Positions 10,836-23,421 of a DNA stretch of 64,000 bases are shown one piece after another. The DNA comes from Dermatophagoides farinae (taxonomy: Eukaryota > Arthropoda > Arachnida > Sarcoptiformes > Pyroglyphidae), in NCBI RefSeq assembly GCF_024713945.1, contig NC_134679.1, positions 5,771,001 to 5,835,000 of the forward strand. The letters are read 5' to 3'. The position numbers were made by a program, and so were the translations under genes. A model generated the notes under the pieces. It was not told where the DNA came from. It searched no databases and worked only from the letters and a program-made list of their open reading frames with translations. The first letter of the stretch is position 1; each line of letters starts with the position of its first letter.

Positions 10836-13800
10836 TGTTGCTGATTGATCTTTGATTTTGTTTAACGAATGAGAAAAAAAAAGGTCTGCCATTCAAATAA
10901 ACGAAAGAAAAAAAAATGAAATGAAATGAAATGAAAATATAAACAAGAATGAATCAAAAATGAATGTCCGACATAAAATAAGAACAAAAAAAGAATAAGA
11001 AGTTTAGGTGTGCCATATAGCTATTGCAACATCAATGGTGAATCAAATATTTGACCACATATAGCGAAAAGCTTAAAGTGGAATTTTTTCTATTTAAATT
11101 CAATCACATCAAATGTAATTAATCAAATGTTTAATCAACTTGAAAAATTGATTCACAATTTCTTTTGTTTATTGAAGAGGTAAAACATTTGATGATGATG
11201 ATGATGATGATGTTCTCAAGAACAATTCTGTCTGTCCAAATCGAATGTTGTTCATGAATCTTTCTAGTTTGATTAATTTTAAAATGAGAACTAGACTTGA
11301 AAGAAACAAAAAAAAATTACATTTATCGTCGTCTGCCTGAAGATATAAATGATTTCAAGGTGCATTCGATTCACCATTCATCTAGGTAAAACAAGCAAAA
11401 AAAATCCAAATGAATGACGATGCCAATGGGCTAAAGAAATTATTCAGATTGTAATGAAAATGAATTATTTGTCTTTATCATAGCCCTATTGGCATTCTTG
11501 GGTGTGAGCGTACAGCCATTATTTTCATCGATAAATCTCATAATCAAACAAAAATCCAGTGTCCACATTGATGATGTTCTCAATATATAAAATGTCATCA
11601 GTAATAAATGATGGCAATTTTGCTGACAAAGTTCGGACAGAAAGGATTAATCAATATGAGAACATGTTTTGTTCATGTTTAGCTCATTTTCAACTAGCCC
11701 GAAAACTTGAATTGCGTCAATTACATGAACAATAAGATAACAATGATAGCCATTGATTATATGGCGGTTAAATTTTTTCTACAATCAATCGATCGATCAT
11801 ATTAATTTTGTTTGATTTTCAATATAGAATTTGATTTTATTATATATGCCAGACCACTTTGAACTGATTTATTCATTAGCTATCCAAAATCGATAATCAT
11901 CATCATTGTCATAATGAATGGCACAATCAACTAATATAATCAATAAATGTCCATCAGTTGTAAAATCAGAACAAATTAAATTATAGTGAAAAACTTTGTA
12001 TATTGTGAAAATCATTGCCAAACATCATCATAATCAATAAATTCTGGTCATCGATATATAGACAATATACGTATATGTTGCTAATTAACGACTATTATGC
12101 TTTAAGGCATCATTTAATTTAAATGAAACAAAAACAAAAAAAAACAAGTAAACAATGGTAAAACAGACCGCTAACGAAAAAAAAAATGCGACAGTATACT
12201 AAAATCAAACACACAGGCAATCAGGTGAAAAGTTAATCAATTTCTTGTTGTTGTTGTTGTTGTTGATGATGATGAAAAGACGAGAAAAAAAAGAAATAAA
12301 AAAACTTTTGGTCTTTAAATTAACTTTAACACTATCATCATCATCATCATCATCATCACAAAAAGATCTGATAACTGATTATTTGATGTGAATTTCATAG
12401 ATCATCCTTATCTATTCACTGATCATCACAATCATCTTGTCCATCTTTATGTTGGTAAAAATAGGCATTTTGTTGTTGTTGTTGTTTTTGTTCATTTTTC
12501 TATAAACAGAAAAATATCAGGCGATAAAAAGATGAATCACTATAATAATAACAAAGAGAGAGAGAGAGAGATGTGATGGTGGTATACAACAAAAACAAAA
12601 CTTGAAACACCATCCATACAATCGAAAAGAAGAAAACAATTCTTTCAATTGTTGTTTGAAATGAAAAAAAAACCTAAAACTGACCATATTATATTATATT
12701 ATTAATAACTAACTAGTTTTGTTCATCAAATGTATATATGGTATTCAGCAATGTGTTTGATGCATTCATTGGAGCCAAACAAAAAAAAAAGATTTGACGA
12801 AACGTGAGGAAAAAAAACATTAACCAAAGAAAGGGCAAACAATTATTATTGATGGTATTTCCATCATCAACAACAACAACAACAACAAAAACAAAAACAG
12901 GTAGAAAATAAATAACATACCGTGAGTATTGAGTTGTAGTATTCGTTGTTGATTGTGAATGGAATTTTCTTTTCTTTTTTTGTGGTTTTCAGGAAAACAA
13001 TTGTTTATTGTCTTTTTGTTGTTGTTGTTGAACAAAACTGGCTGTATATTACCTAATGCAGACGATGATTGTTCGTGATGATTGAAAGAATTTTTTTGTG
13101 TGTGTGTTCACACGAAACAAGCAACAGTTTGCTAAACACACATATGTGATGTGATGTGACGTGATGTGTGTGTGTGTGTGATCAAATCAAATCAATTGAA
13201 TGATTGAAAAATAATAACGAATAGCAGGATACGTGATCTAGTCCTGTTACGGAATTAAAAATTCAGGATTTTTCAGTATTTTTCTTTATCTTGATTGAAT
13301 GATGGATAATTATTTAAATTAGCAAGCAAACACTAATAGTTGACCATATAATTTGAATATAATAGATGATGATGATGATGATGATGAGGATATTGATCGG
13401 TCAAACACAATAAAATTTGATTGATTTTGATGTGGATGATGGCGATGATGATGAACATTGAAATCGATTGATTTTCTTCGGGAAAAAAAACATAATCAAA
13501 TGTTTGATTGATTTTTTTTTCTTTTCGATGGCAAGATCGAATTATGATTGAACCGAAAAAAAATAAATTCCAGTTTAATCAATCGATTCGTTGCATAATT
13601 ACATGATAAATTTTTTTTTTATCAGAGCAAAAAAAAATTTAAATTTTTCACGTATTTTTCATGCATAACATGTTGTTGTTTGTGTGCCGGGTATGGCGCC
13701 AAATTTAAAGTGCCGAATGCGGTAGTCTAGTCATCATGTTTTTATATCAATGAAGCAAAAAAGCAAAAGAGAATCTTTGAGTCGTCGTCGTCGTCGTTGT

Positions 13801-14570
13801 AGCCGTTTGGTGGTATTAAAACGTGAATAGTTTTTCATTTCTACATTCGGGTAGAAGCATTGATGATTGTTGTTAACGTTTTATATATTTATTTATTTGT
13901 GATATAGTGATGAGGATAGAGATGTTGAATAAAAAAAAATGGTTGGATTGTGAATAATGTTGATGTTTAAATGATCAAACATGAGAGTATTTCATAGAAA
14001 ATTCATCATCATCATCATCATATTGTTGCATCCAAATAGCAACACCTCTGCTATTATTATTGGTCATCCACAAAAACATTGTGCTTATTTCAAACAACTT
14101 AAATAACCAGAACATTGTATTCATTTCATCATAGTGTTCAAACAACATTGGAACCATTTCATATCACATATATAACAAGTTCAGGCAAAAACATGAAATA
14201 AAACACACACACACACAATAGAGCAAAGCCCTGAAAACAAACTTTAATGCACACCAACACACACACACACACATTTCACATTGTTGATGATGCCTTTTGG
14301 CTATTATTATTCATTATATAAATATAATAATAGCGAATGAATGAATGAAAAAAAATACACATTCGATTTTTATCATCATCATCATCATCGTTTGATTGCC
14401 TCAAGCAAATTAATGTCAATGAAATTTGTGGACCTAAAATTTTTTTTATATTTTCATTTAAAATAGAAAACAAAAATCAAGGATAAATTTTTTTTTCTTT
14501 CCGTGGTTGATTTTTTTTTTTTTTTTTTTTGAAAAAAATATATATCATTGAACAAACGAACGAAAAGAAA

Positions 14571-14608
14571 AAAACAAAAAACAAAAAACAAAAAACAAAA
14601 AACAAAAA
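14571..14608. repeat. CAAAAAA heptamer tandem repeat
   Basis: Cytosines fall exactly every seven bases (14575, 14582, 14589, 14596, 14603), separated by six adenines each. This gives four full heptamer units plus edges. It is one of few period-7 repeats in a window dominated by period 2 and 3. Confidence 0.85.
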
Positions 14609-16763
14609 CCCGATCTGAACAACTTCAAATAGTAATAATAGACTTGAACAACAACAACAACAACAACAACAACAGAAAATGAAACGAAAGCCAATCGAAT
14701 GAATGGTGAAATAACCTAAAGGTATGAATATTGTCAGATTGATATGTGCATTTTAAATTCAACAAAAAAAAAATTTTTCCAAATACCCCTCCTCCAAAAA
14801 AAAAAATGATCCAAAAAAGAAATCAACATCATTGATGGATAAAAAGTTTTCTCTGTTCACAACACTAATTATAAACTTGATTGAATGAATGAAAACAGAA
14901 AAAAATAATCATTAATCGGAAAAAAATGAATATGGGAATTTTTTTTTGCATCTATCGTCATTGAAATGATTGATTTTGGAAAAAAAGAGATAAAAAAAAA
15001 TTCTTTTGGATGATTGTGTGTCAGTGTCAGGTTATTTTTTTCAGCAAAAATGTATGTCCATCAAACAAACATCATTTGTTATTTTGAACATACACACACA
15101 CGCCAATCAACAACTAATCGACTAACCAACCAAACACATACACACACACACAAACGATTGACCATCATCGTTCATGAACAAAAAAAAAACATTTTCCCAA
15201 TAGACATTTTTAGGCTATTTTTTTTCAATAACAATTACATCATCAATAGCAAACAACCAAGAAAACAACAACAACAACAAATTCACCTCACTTCATTTAC
15301 CCTTAAACACTATTCATTCAAACAACAACAACAACAACGTGTATCGATACGAAAAATCATCATCATCATCAGTGGCATTATATACCAGAAAAAAATCATC
15401 ATGCCTTGAAGCATTTTTATTTAGTTTTTCATTTTTTTTTTCTCAAATGCATTCAAGAACATTCAGAAACACACACACACACACACAGCACATATCCTTC
15501 TCTGTGTGTTTTGTATTTGGAAAATGAAAAGAAAATAAAAAAAAAAAAAATAAAAATCCTTTAGGCAATTTTCGGGCAGTAGTAAAATCTATTTGGTTAT
15601 ATTTGGTTTTTTTTTTTTTGCTATGTTTGGCGTTTTTTCATTTTTCCTTCTTTTCAACAATCTTACATCACATCGTCAGATATATGTGTACACAAACACA
15701 CACACAGATGCTAAATACCAATGCAAATAATAATAACAATAACTATATTTCATCATCATAGACATCACCATCCTTCCTTAGGGCTGGTGTCATCTAATTT
15801 TTTTATTTTTTATTTTGTTGGCTCCATTTACACGTTTTTATCTATGAAAATATGGAATTTTTTTTCATAACACTAATTTCAATGCCAGAAAAAGAAATGA
15901 TGAAGTATTGGTCTTGAATTTTTCTTCATTTTTTTCACTATTGATGATATTTACGAGCTATTAAAAAGATTCTAATTCTATATTAAGGTGCATGATGAGC
16001 ATGTATTGATGATTTTTTTTGTGTAAAGTACACAATTGTCAAAATGCTTGTAAATTGATAATGATAATATGCTACTTATAAAAGGGTTAATAATGACTAT
16101 ATACAGACACAATATAAGAATAAGAATTTTCTTTAAATCGGTTATATTCAATATATCATCGATGGACAGTTGAATGAATGCATACATGCACAGAGTTTTA
16201 CATCATTCATATGTTGATAAATCGTGGCTTTACATTCTCATATTTGTTTGTATCTTGAGGCAAAATTCGTTGTTGTTTGATGCATACACACTCATAATGT
16301 TGTGTGCCGTATGGTTTTATATAAAAATGATGATGATGATTATAAACACTGAAGCAATATAGTTTTGATGATGATAATAAAAATTTTTTTTTGTTTTGTT
16401 TAGTAATCCGGTCTGGCTATGTTTGATATATAAATACGTCCATTGATTGTGATGATGTGGATGCATTTATGCCCTAAAGGGCAAGGTCATTGTATGAAAA
16501 AAAAAGATGTAAATCCAACAAACAATGATGATACTACCATTCATTGATGGTGAATATTTTTATTTTTCTTTCTTTCTTTCTTTCTTGATTTTCAATTCAT
16601 CAACATGACCTCAAAAGTGGTAATCATAACATAAATATATTGAAAACAAAAAGGAAAAAAAAATTCAAACAGGAATTTTACATACACACAATGGGCACCC
16701 AAATCATTTTTTTTTCATTTTCCATCATTTGATTCTGACACTGGACACTGGGCATCAACAGGA

Positions 16764-16793
16764 CATCATCATCATCATCATCATCATCATCAA
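16764..16793. repeat. CAT trinucleotide run
   Basis: Ten uninterrupted CAT units. On the minus strand this makes an Asp run inside a spurious open frame. It typifies the dominant microsatellite class of the window. Confidence 0.9.
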
Positions 16794-19340
16794 GATCAAT
16801 GAATATGAAGAAAAAGAGAATAAAGAGAAAAAAAACCACAACAACCAAACAAATTATCATAATAAATCATCTTAAAATGTTTTAGAAAAATAAAAACATC
16901 ATCGATAAGATTTATATATAGGTAGTTTATATGTAAATTGATAGTAATCTATCAAAAAATATGTGCATGTCATCAAATTCAAATACGAGAATCAGTTGAA
17001 TGACAAATGTTTTTCATCATTTTAAAGTTGATTGATTTTAAATGTAAAAATAAAAGTCTTGTTGTTGCTGTTGTGATTAATTGAAAATGATAAAATTTGA
17101 TTGTACCAAATTTGATTTTTATTGTGACTTATATATCAATGATGATGTCCGATTATGATGATGATGATGATGTATGATAAAGTTCAGTGACATTTTTTTT
17201 CAACAGAGAAAAAAATCAACAAACAAACAAACAAAGCAATTAAAAATTTAAATCTCATTATCATCATCATCATCATTGTTATGGTCATTCACATACGCAT
17301 AGACGCACACAACCTGATGGTTATGGGTTGATAATAATGATAAATCAGTGATAAAGAGAAAAATTAAGAAAAAAAATGACAAAATTTTTTTCTTCAATTA
17401 TCAAAAATTTAAATTTCATTTCCATTGAAGAAAATACGCACATAAATCGTCATCGTCGATCGGTGATTCTCACACAATTTTGTGGAAGAAAAAAAAAATC
17501 AAATAATTCATTTTATGACACCCACCACTATACCAACATCGCAATCGTACATATGGAAAAAAACGTATTTCAACAATTTATTGACGGGTGACACACAAAC
17601 ACACACACCGTTTGATAGTCATGTGTTTAGTTCATCAAAATGGATATCTTCCTCAACCAATTGGTTGATTTTGTCTATAGACACGTTAAGGTTGTTTGTC
17701 TGTTGTTTTGTTTACATTTCATTTGAATGTCATTTTAGAGACGAAAAAAAACTGCATACATACAAATACAGCCTTTAGGCATTCGTTATAATAATAATAA
17801 TAAAAATAAATTTCATATGCATAGTGTGGCCTGAACAAACTGAATTTGAGATTTATTCATTTTTATTTTTCAATTCAAATGGATAAAAATTCATTCAAGA
17901 ATCAATTGATTGGTCAATCAATATATGATCGAATGTTTAAAAATTATATGGTAATTAATAACCACAATAGAATCATATGAAAGGAATAATCAATTTATTC
18001 CAATCAATAAAATCCGCACAGAATACACATACAGGCACACACGTATACGTAAGTAGTCAATTCAATTTATACATCAATTGATGATTGTTAAAATAGAAAA
18101 AATAAAATTGAGTATAAAAATGATGATTGAAAGAGAAAAAAAAGGCTTCAAGCATTCCTATCGAAATTGTACTAATATTTTCTGTTGTTGTTGTATATTC
18201 TAATATACATTCACATAAAAAAAACCATTGACTTGATTGTATACACACCTTAACCATACCATAACATTCATATCATGATGATGACGATGAATAGCTATTT
18301 TGAATACAAAAAAAAATGAATGAATGAATGAATAAGAATATCCACAGAATTCTGAAACCCAGAAGCGATTCATGAATCATGTTCGTTTGATAAATGTTGA
18401 TGAGATGAACATCATTATCATGAAATGTAGGTACAGGATGTAGAATAATAATTTTTTTTTTTGTATAAATAACATTGTGACCACTGAATTTTATTTATTT
18501 TTGTGGATTTTAATTTGATTTTTTTTTCTTGTCTAGAATCAGGATCATCATTTAATAGATGATAATTCTGAATATCCAAACAAAAAAAAAACCACTTGAA
18601 TGTTTAAAACATAATCTATGTGCAAAAAAAATTGCTTAATCGATAAAGATAAAGATCGTGAATGAATAATACTCGAATATATCGTGCTTGAATCAATGAG
18701 TTATTTTTTTTGTTTCTGGTTAAAAAAAAGCTTATTTGTATTTTTATTTTCTCCGTCGATCGTGGTCTTCATCATCATCATCATCATCATCTTTCAAACA
18801 TCGACAATGTTGATGGTTTAGAATACAAAAAAAACAAAACAAAAAGAAAAAAAAACTGGATTGATTAGCTTAAGGCTTTGCTTCAGGTGATAATTGGCAA
18901 AAAAAAAATGAAGATTATTTGCAAACGACGACGACGACGACGAAAGAAACACATGATGAATGAATTGAATTGAATGAAAAACTATTGTATATGGAATGTA
19001 ATGTGATGAGCGTGTGTGTGTGTGTATTTTTTTCCAATTTCGATTTAGATTTTCGAGTCATGTTCTCTCTAAATCAACATCATCATCATAGAGAGAAAAA
19101 ATTTTTTTTTTTTTGCCCGAATCGCTTCCAGGCTAATTCTGAGCCATGAAGGATAATATATGATGATGATGATCAACGTACACACATACATATATACAAA
19201 TGAAAATGTTCAATGAGATGCTGTTGTATATTTACAGAGTAGCTACAATTTTTTCTGACGCATTGCTTCTGTGGTCGTCACAATCGTTGTGAATTTTTTT
19301 TTTTTTTTTTTTTGAAACCAAACGACAACGACAACGATAT

Positions 19341-19356
19341 AACCGTATATACGGTT
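19341..19356. repeat. 16-base perfect palindrome
   Basis: AACCGTATATACGGTT reads identically on both strands. It lies about 370 bp past the pseudokinase stop. It may be a protein-binding site or chance; no function is assigned. Confidence 0.8.
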
Positions 19357-19729
19357 GGCGAGAAAATAAAAACGTCGGAAACGAAAAAAAAGATGTGTGT
19401 GTGTGTGTGATGTACCGAATATAAAATAACTGAAAATAAATAAAGTCAATATTTGTGAAATGATGGCTAAAAAAAAATTTTTTTTCTCTCTGTTTTTCTA
19501 TATTGTGCTTGATTTTTTAGGAATATTAACTGCCCTTGGATTTTTTTTTCTTGACAAAATCATCTCTCTCGAAGAAAGAAAGAAAGAATTCATTTTTCGC
19601 AAAAGTTTTCCTCCTCTTTGATGAAGAAGAAATGAATTTTTTTTTTACAAAGAAATTAAAGCGAAAAAAAACTTAATTTTAAAATATTCAAAAGTGTCAA
19701 ACAAATAGTCGAAATTCTCTGCATCATCA

Positions 19730-20983
19730 TCATTGGTGGTGGTCGTTTGACGTTTTCGGACTTTCGTTGTTGTTGTTGTTGTTTTTATCTGTATTACTTT
19801 CATCATCAGCTGATTGTTTTACAATCTCATCATTCGGTTGTATTGGCGGCGGCGTTGTTGTCTCAACATTATTTGATTTGTTATTTTCATTTTCATTATT
19901 TTTATCCATCATCATCATCATACGTGTTTCGGTCTGTTCTTTGATTTCAATTTGTTGTTCTTCGGCCACACGAAAATATTCATGATCCATAATTGATTTT
20001 AATGTTAATCGTTTGGATGGATTATTCTGGAAAATACCGTCCAATAAATTTGCAACAATTGGATTGATTTCATGTTTCTTTGCAAATATTTTCCATTGTT
20101 GATTGAAATCAATTTTTGATTTTACATTAAAAACATATCGTTTTGTATGTATGGCTATGAGTATAACACCAAGTGACCAAATATCAGCAATGGCTGGATT
20201 ATAATTTGATCGATGAAAAGATTCTGGTGGCAAATGATAATAATCAAATGAACGTGTTTCACGTTTTTGTTTCAAAATCTTATTCGAATTCATTCGATCA
20301 ACATAGATCACCGAACGATTCAAACCGCATAGTTTTGGCTGTGAATGTTGTGGTTCATTATTTTTGCTGTTCGTATGAATAATAATATTTTCCATTTTAA
20401 TAGAACGATGTGCAACACCACGACTATGTAAAAACAAAATGGCATCACAAAGCGATTCGATCCATTTACGTCCTTCATTCTGTGTAAATTTTTCATGATG
20501 TTTGATCATCTGTAGAATATTATTGCCTTTACATTCATCCATAAAAATGTAGATTTTCGATTCAATCTTGAATATTTCATAAACACGTACGAATGTCCTA
20601 TGTCTTGATTCTGGACGATTATAACCGCAAACAAATCGTATGATACGAATAGAATTGGCCAAAAAATTCTCTTTATCACGTGTACGTGGAAAATTATCCA
20701 ATGGAATTATTTTACAAACAATTTGCTGTTGATCGGATTGTTTCGTTGGAACTTTTTCAGCATAATACATACAACCTGGTTTCGATAATATAGCTGTTTG
20801 TCTATTGAATCGATAACCATTCTGTTCTAGATTCGTTTCATCTGGACAAATTTTTGCCATTGATTGTGATTCCAATTCAGATAGATCGATTGCAATAATA
20901 TCAAGATGTTTGCTAGATAAGGATCTATCATCATCATCATTATTGGCTGCAGTTGGTGTTAGCGTTCCTTCTGTAGATGACAT
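19730..20983 (-). CDS. TSSK-like pseudokinase, single exon
   Basis: Intronless, 417 residues from ATG 20981-20983 (A at -3). The frame stays open upstream to 21154, but that segment does not look like protein. The kinase-like fold spans about 58-338: KII with Lys91, hinge IYIFMDE (144-150), HRSIKMEN (192-199), PPES (252-255), ADIWSLGVI (266-274), and a C-lobe with NPSKR then a final helix. The closest family by pattern is the testis-specific/CAMK group. Catalytic features are lost: the Gly-rich loop is LSKPGCMYYAE, the helix-C Glu position reads NSIRII, the HRD aspartate is Ser194, and DFG is GLN (220-222). The residues 340-417 tail is Gln/Asn/Glu-rich with a Met run. Phosphotransfer is unlikely, so a scaffold or regulator role is inferred. 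The frame is intact, so it is not a dead gene. Confidence 0.85.
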   Translation of the reverse strand: MSSTEGTLTPTAANNDDDDRSLSSKHLDIIAIDLSELESQSMAKICPDETNLEQNGYRFNRQTAILSKPGCMYYAEKVPTKQSDQQQIVCKIIPLDNFPRTRDKENFLANSIRIIRFVCGYNRPESRHRTFVRVYEIFKIESKIYIFMDECKGNNILQMIKHHEKFTQNEGRKWIESLCDAILFLHSRGVAHRSIKMENIIIHTNSKNNEPQHSQPKLCGLNRSVIYVDRMNSNKILKQKRETRSFDYYHLPPESFHRSNYNPAIADIWSLGVILIAIHTKRYVFNVKSKIDFNQQWKIFAKKHEINPIVANLLDGIFQNNPSKRLTLKSIMDHEYFRVAEEQQIEIKEQTETRMMMMMDKNNENENNKSNNVETTTPPPIQPNDEIVKQSADDESNTDKNNNNNNESPKTSNDHHQ

Positions 20984-21913
20984 TTTCGTTTTTTCAAAGA
21001 TTTGAATACTTTTTATTCCAGAAAAAAAAACTAAATGAAGACCGAATAAATTATTCGTTTGTAAGCACCAGAGAATATTATTTTCAACAACAACAATAGA
21101 AAACTGACATATTGATTTCGATTCATAACGAATATTTAGATTCAAATCAATCAATTGTTGTCGCTACTGTTGTCATAAGAGTTGTATTAATTGAATTTAG
21201 CGAAAGAAAAAATTATTTTCATTTCAACAATCATCTAATTGAATTAAACAAATTCAAGAAAATTTGTTTTCCAGCCGTTTTGAAGAAAAAAAAATTGAAA
21301 AATCAACGAAATTCGTAATAATTATATTAGCAAAACGACGTATATGCATTTCTGTTCGTAATTTTTTTGACAATTTGATTAAACAAAATTGAAAAACTAG
21401 GAAAAATGAAAATCAATGTGTGGATAATATTCAAATTCAAATATTTAAATTCAAAACAGACAAAAAAAATTTAAATTAAATAAGAAATGATTGTTGATTG
21501 GATTGCATGACAAACACAAGAATCAAAAAAAAAAAATTAACAAAATTTTTTGTGCCGGATCCAAAGAATTTTAAAGAAAAAAAAATTTGACATCGATACC
21601 GATTTTTTCGTCAAGACCATCACTATCGATTGTTGGTGTTTATCCAAAAACAACAACAAACCATGCACATGAAACTTTTTTCTAATTAAAATTATTTATT
21701 ATTATCATCAGCTTTTATGACACCAATCTTGATTGCCAAGCAACCAGAAGAAAATGTTTCTATTATTGTTAACCCTCTTGATCTCATAAATTGTGTTCAT
21801 TCATCATTGTGTTATTTCACAACAAATGGTGATCATTTTTAAACTAATCAAAACGACGATAACAACAACAAGCTGCCTTATAAAAATATTGCTCAACTCA
21901 AATCATAATAACG
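20984..21913. other. Divergent intergenic region
   Basis: About 930 bp between the starts of the minus-strand pseudokinase and the plus-strand coiled-coil gene. It should hold both 5' UTRs and promoters and could work as a bidirectional promoter. Sequence is AT-rich, with no clear TATA or initiator I would defend. GCCTTATAAAAATATT at about 21874-21889 could include a TATA-like box shortly before the plus-strand ATG. Confidence 0.45.
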
Positions 21914-23222
21914 ATGACAGTCAATGATGAAGATGAATCAATCTTGGAATTGTTTCAAGATTATAAAAAATTTTGCCAAAAGAGAATCAACGATCCAAAT
22001 TCATCCAAAGAGGTAAAAGTCATTTTTTTCAAGTATTCTTAATTGTTGTTAATGTTTTGATTTGTATTTAATGATTTAGGAGAAAATTTTATTTATGAAT
22101 AAAATCATCGATAATCTATTTGATCAGAATGAACAATTAATTGGATTGATAATCGAAACAAAACAAAATGCTCAAATTAAATCAATGGAATTTCATCGAT
22201 TCATGCTTGAAACGGCTACGAAAACAATCGACATAGGACAAGCGCTGTCATCTTACGAGCTAGAAATGAAAAACATTACACAAAGAAAATTGCCTTTATT
22301 TTTCAATTTAATCGAATTAATTGATGATCAATCAGCTCGATTAGATAGTTTGGACGAAGAGAATAGCCAGCTTAAAAGGGACAATCAATTGCTCAATGAT
22401 GATGTCGAAAAAATGAATATGGAACTTGTACAATATAAGAATATTGTTTGTAACCTGGTCGATGAACATCATCATAATGATGTCCAGACAACTATTGAGA
22501 ATAGGTAAATTCTAAAGTTTTTTAAAATCTGAAATTAATTTAATTCTATGATTAGTTTGGCTATTACACAACAAAATTCAACTGATACAACAGAATCATC
22601 ATCTTTAATTAAATTGTTTATCGATGAAAAATTAACTGAACAAAAAACGACAGTCGATTCATTGGTTTGTGCATCGATAATCGACGAGTTAATCGATATG
22701 GTTGATAATGAACAACAACAACAACAAGTAATAACAAATTCAGATGATTCGAAATATCTTTGCAATTCGACTACAACATTATCCGATTCAACATCGATCG
22801 CTGATCAATGGTTTGAATATTCGGATGGTTCGGAAACCGATTTCGAAGATGCCTGGTGCAATATATTAATGGACATGGATAATAATAATAATAATGTTCA
22901 TTATCCATATAAAATGAATGATTTTCGTTTTCTATCATCAATGATGTTGATCATGTTGAATGAGATTGAACATAAAAATACTGTGATAAATGAAATGAAA
23001 ACAGAATATTGCCTTAATAGAAAAAATTTTATCGAGCTTCATTATCGTTTTATTGAACGTGGATTACAAATGTTAAAATTTTTAATCACACTTATCGATT
23101 TAATGCAACAGAATGATGATTTTAAAACAAATTTACCAATGATACAAACGATGGCCAATAAGATTGAAAATGAAATCAAACAAATTGTTCATTACGAAGA
23201 ACATACATCAATCACTATTTGA
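21914..23222 (+). CDS. Unrecognised coiled-coil-like protein, three exons
   Basis: Exons 21914-22012, 22080-22504 and 22556-23222 join in phase at GTAAAA..TAG and GTAAAT..TAG introns of 67 and 51 bp, giving 396 residues. The start is MTVNDEDESILELF. Residues about 34-165 are helical and charged, with a likely coiled coil near ARLDSLDEENSQLKRDNQLL. The middle is acidic and Ser/Thr/Gln-rich (about 175-290, including SDGSETDFEDAW). The C-terminal 100 residues are again helical (LIMLNEIEHKNTVINEMK, then ERGLQMLKFLITLIDLMQ). There is no signal peptide and no convincing membrane segment. I do not recognise the family. The splice sites, balanced composition and codon use contrast with the repetitive flanks and support a real gene. 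It is divergent from the pseudokinase and may share its expression. Confidence 0.8.
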
Positions 23223-23415
23223 TGTGTCAAAAAAACAAACTTCAAAACTATTCATTGCAAACTTTTATCGAATCAAATTTTTTTTTTTACCCAAACAAAA
23301 CGAAACAAAAATTTACGATTTTATAATTTTTTTACAACCAAAAAAAAAGAAAAAATTTCATTTACTCTAAATGATGATGATTATTGTGTTTAATCAATTT
23401 TTTTTCGTCGATAAA

Positions 23416-23421
23416 AATAAA
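23416..23421 (+). terminator. Candidate poly(A) signal for coiled-coil gene
   Basis: AATAAA about 195 bp after the stop at 23220-23222. Position is suitable; the hexamer is common in this base composition. Confidence 0.35.

Larger units (their letters stand above)
10893..19729. other. Gene-poor stretch, 5' side of KCTD gene
   Basis: About 8.8 kb without a supportable coding exon. It is probably partly 5' UTR and intron of the KCTD gene. On the minus strand a possible UTR exon ends at about 12919 (CTCACG followed by GTATGT). The only GC-richer patch is near 13680-13730, with GGCGCC at 13695-13700. It holds GAT runs at 11191-11213 and 13366-13387, CAT runs at 12332-12358 and 16764-16793, a CAA run near 14648-14672, CA runs near 14202-14216 and 14260-14274, T tracts at 14511-14530 and 19294-19313, and the 16-base palindrome at 19341. 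Open frames here encode only repeat-type peptides. Confidence 0.55.

Noticed and set aside
20984-21154. N-terminal extension of the pseudokinase to an upstream ATG
   Set aside because: The 57 extra residues look like translated UTR, and the ATG at 20983 has the better context and leads into an acidic leader typical of the protein.
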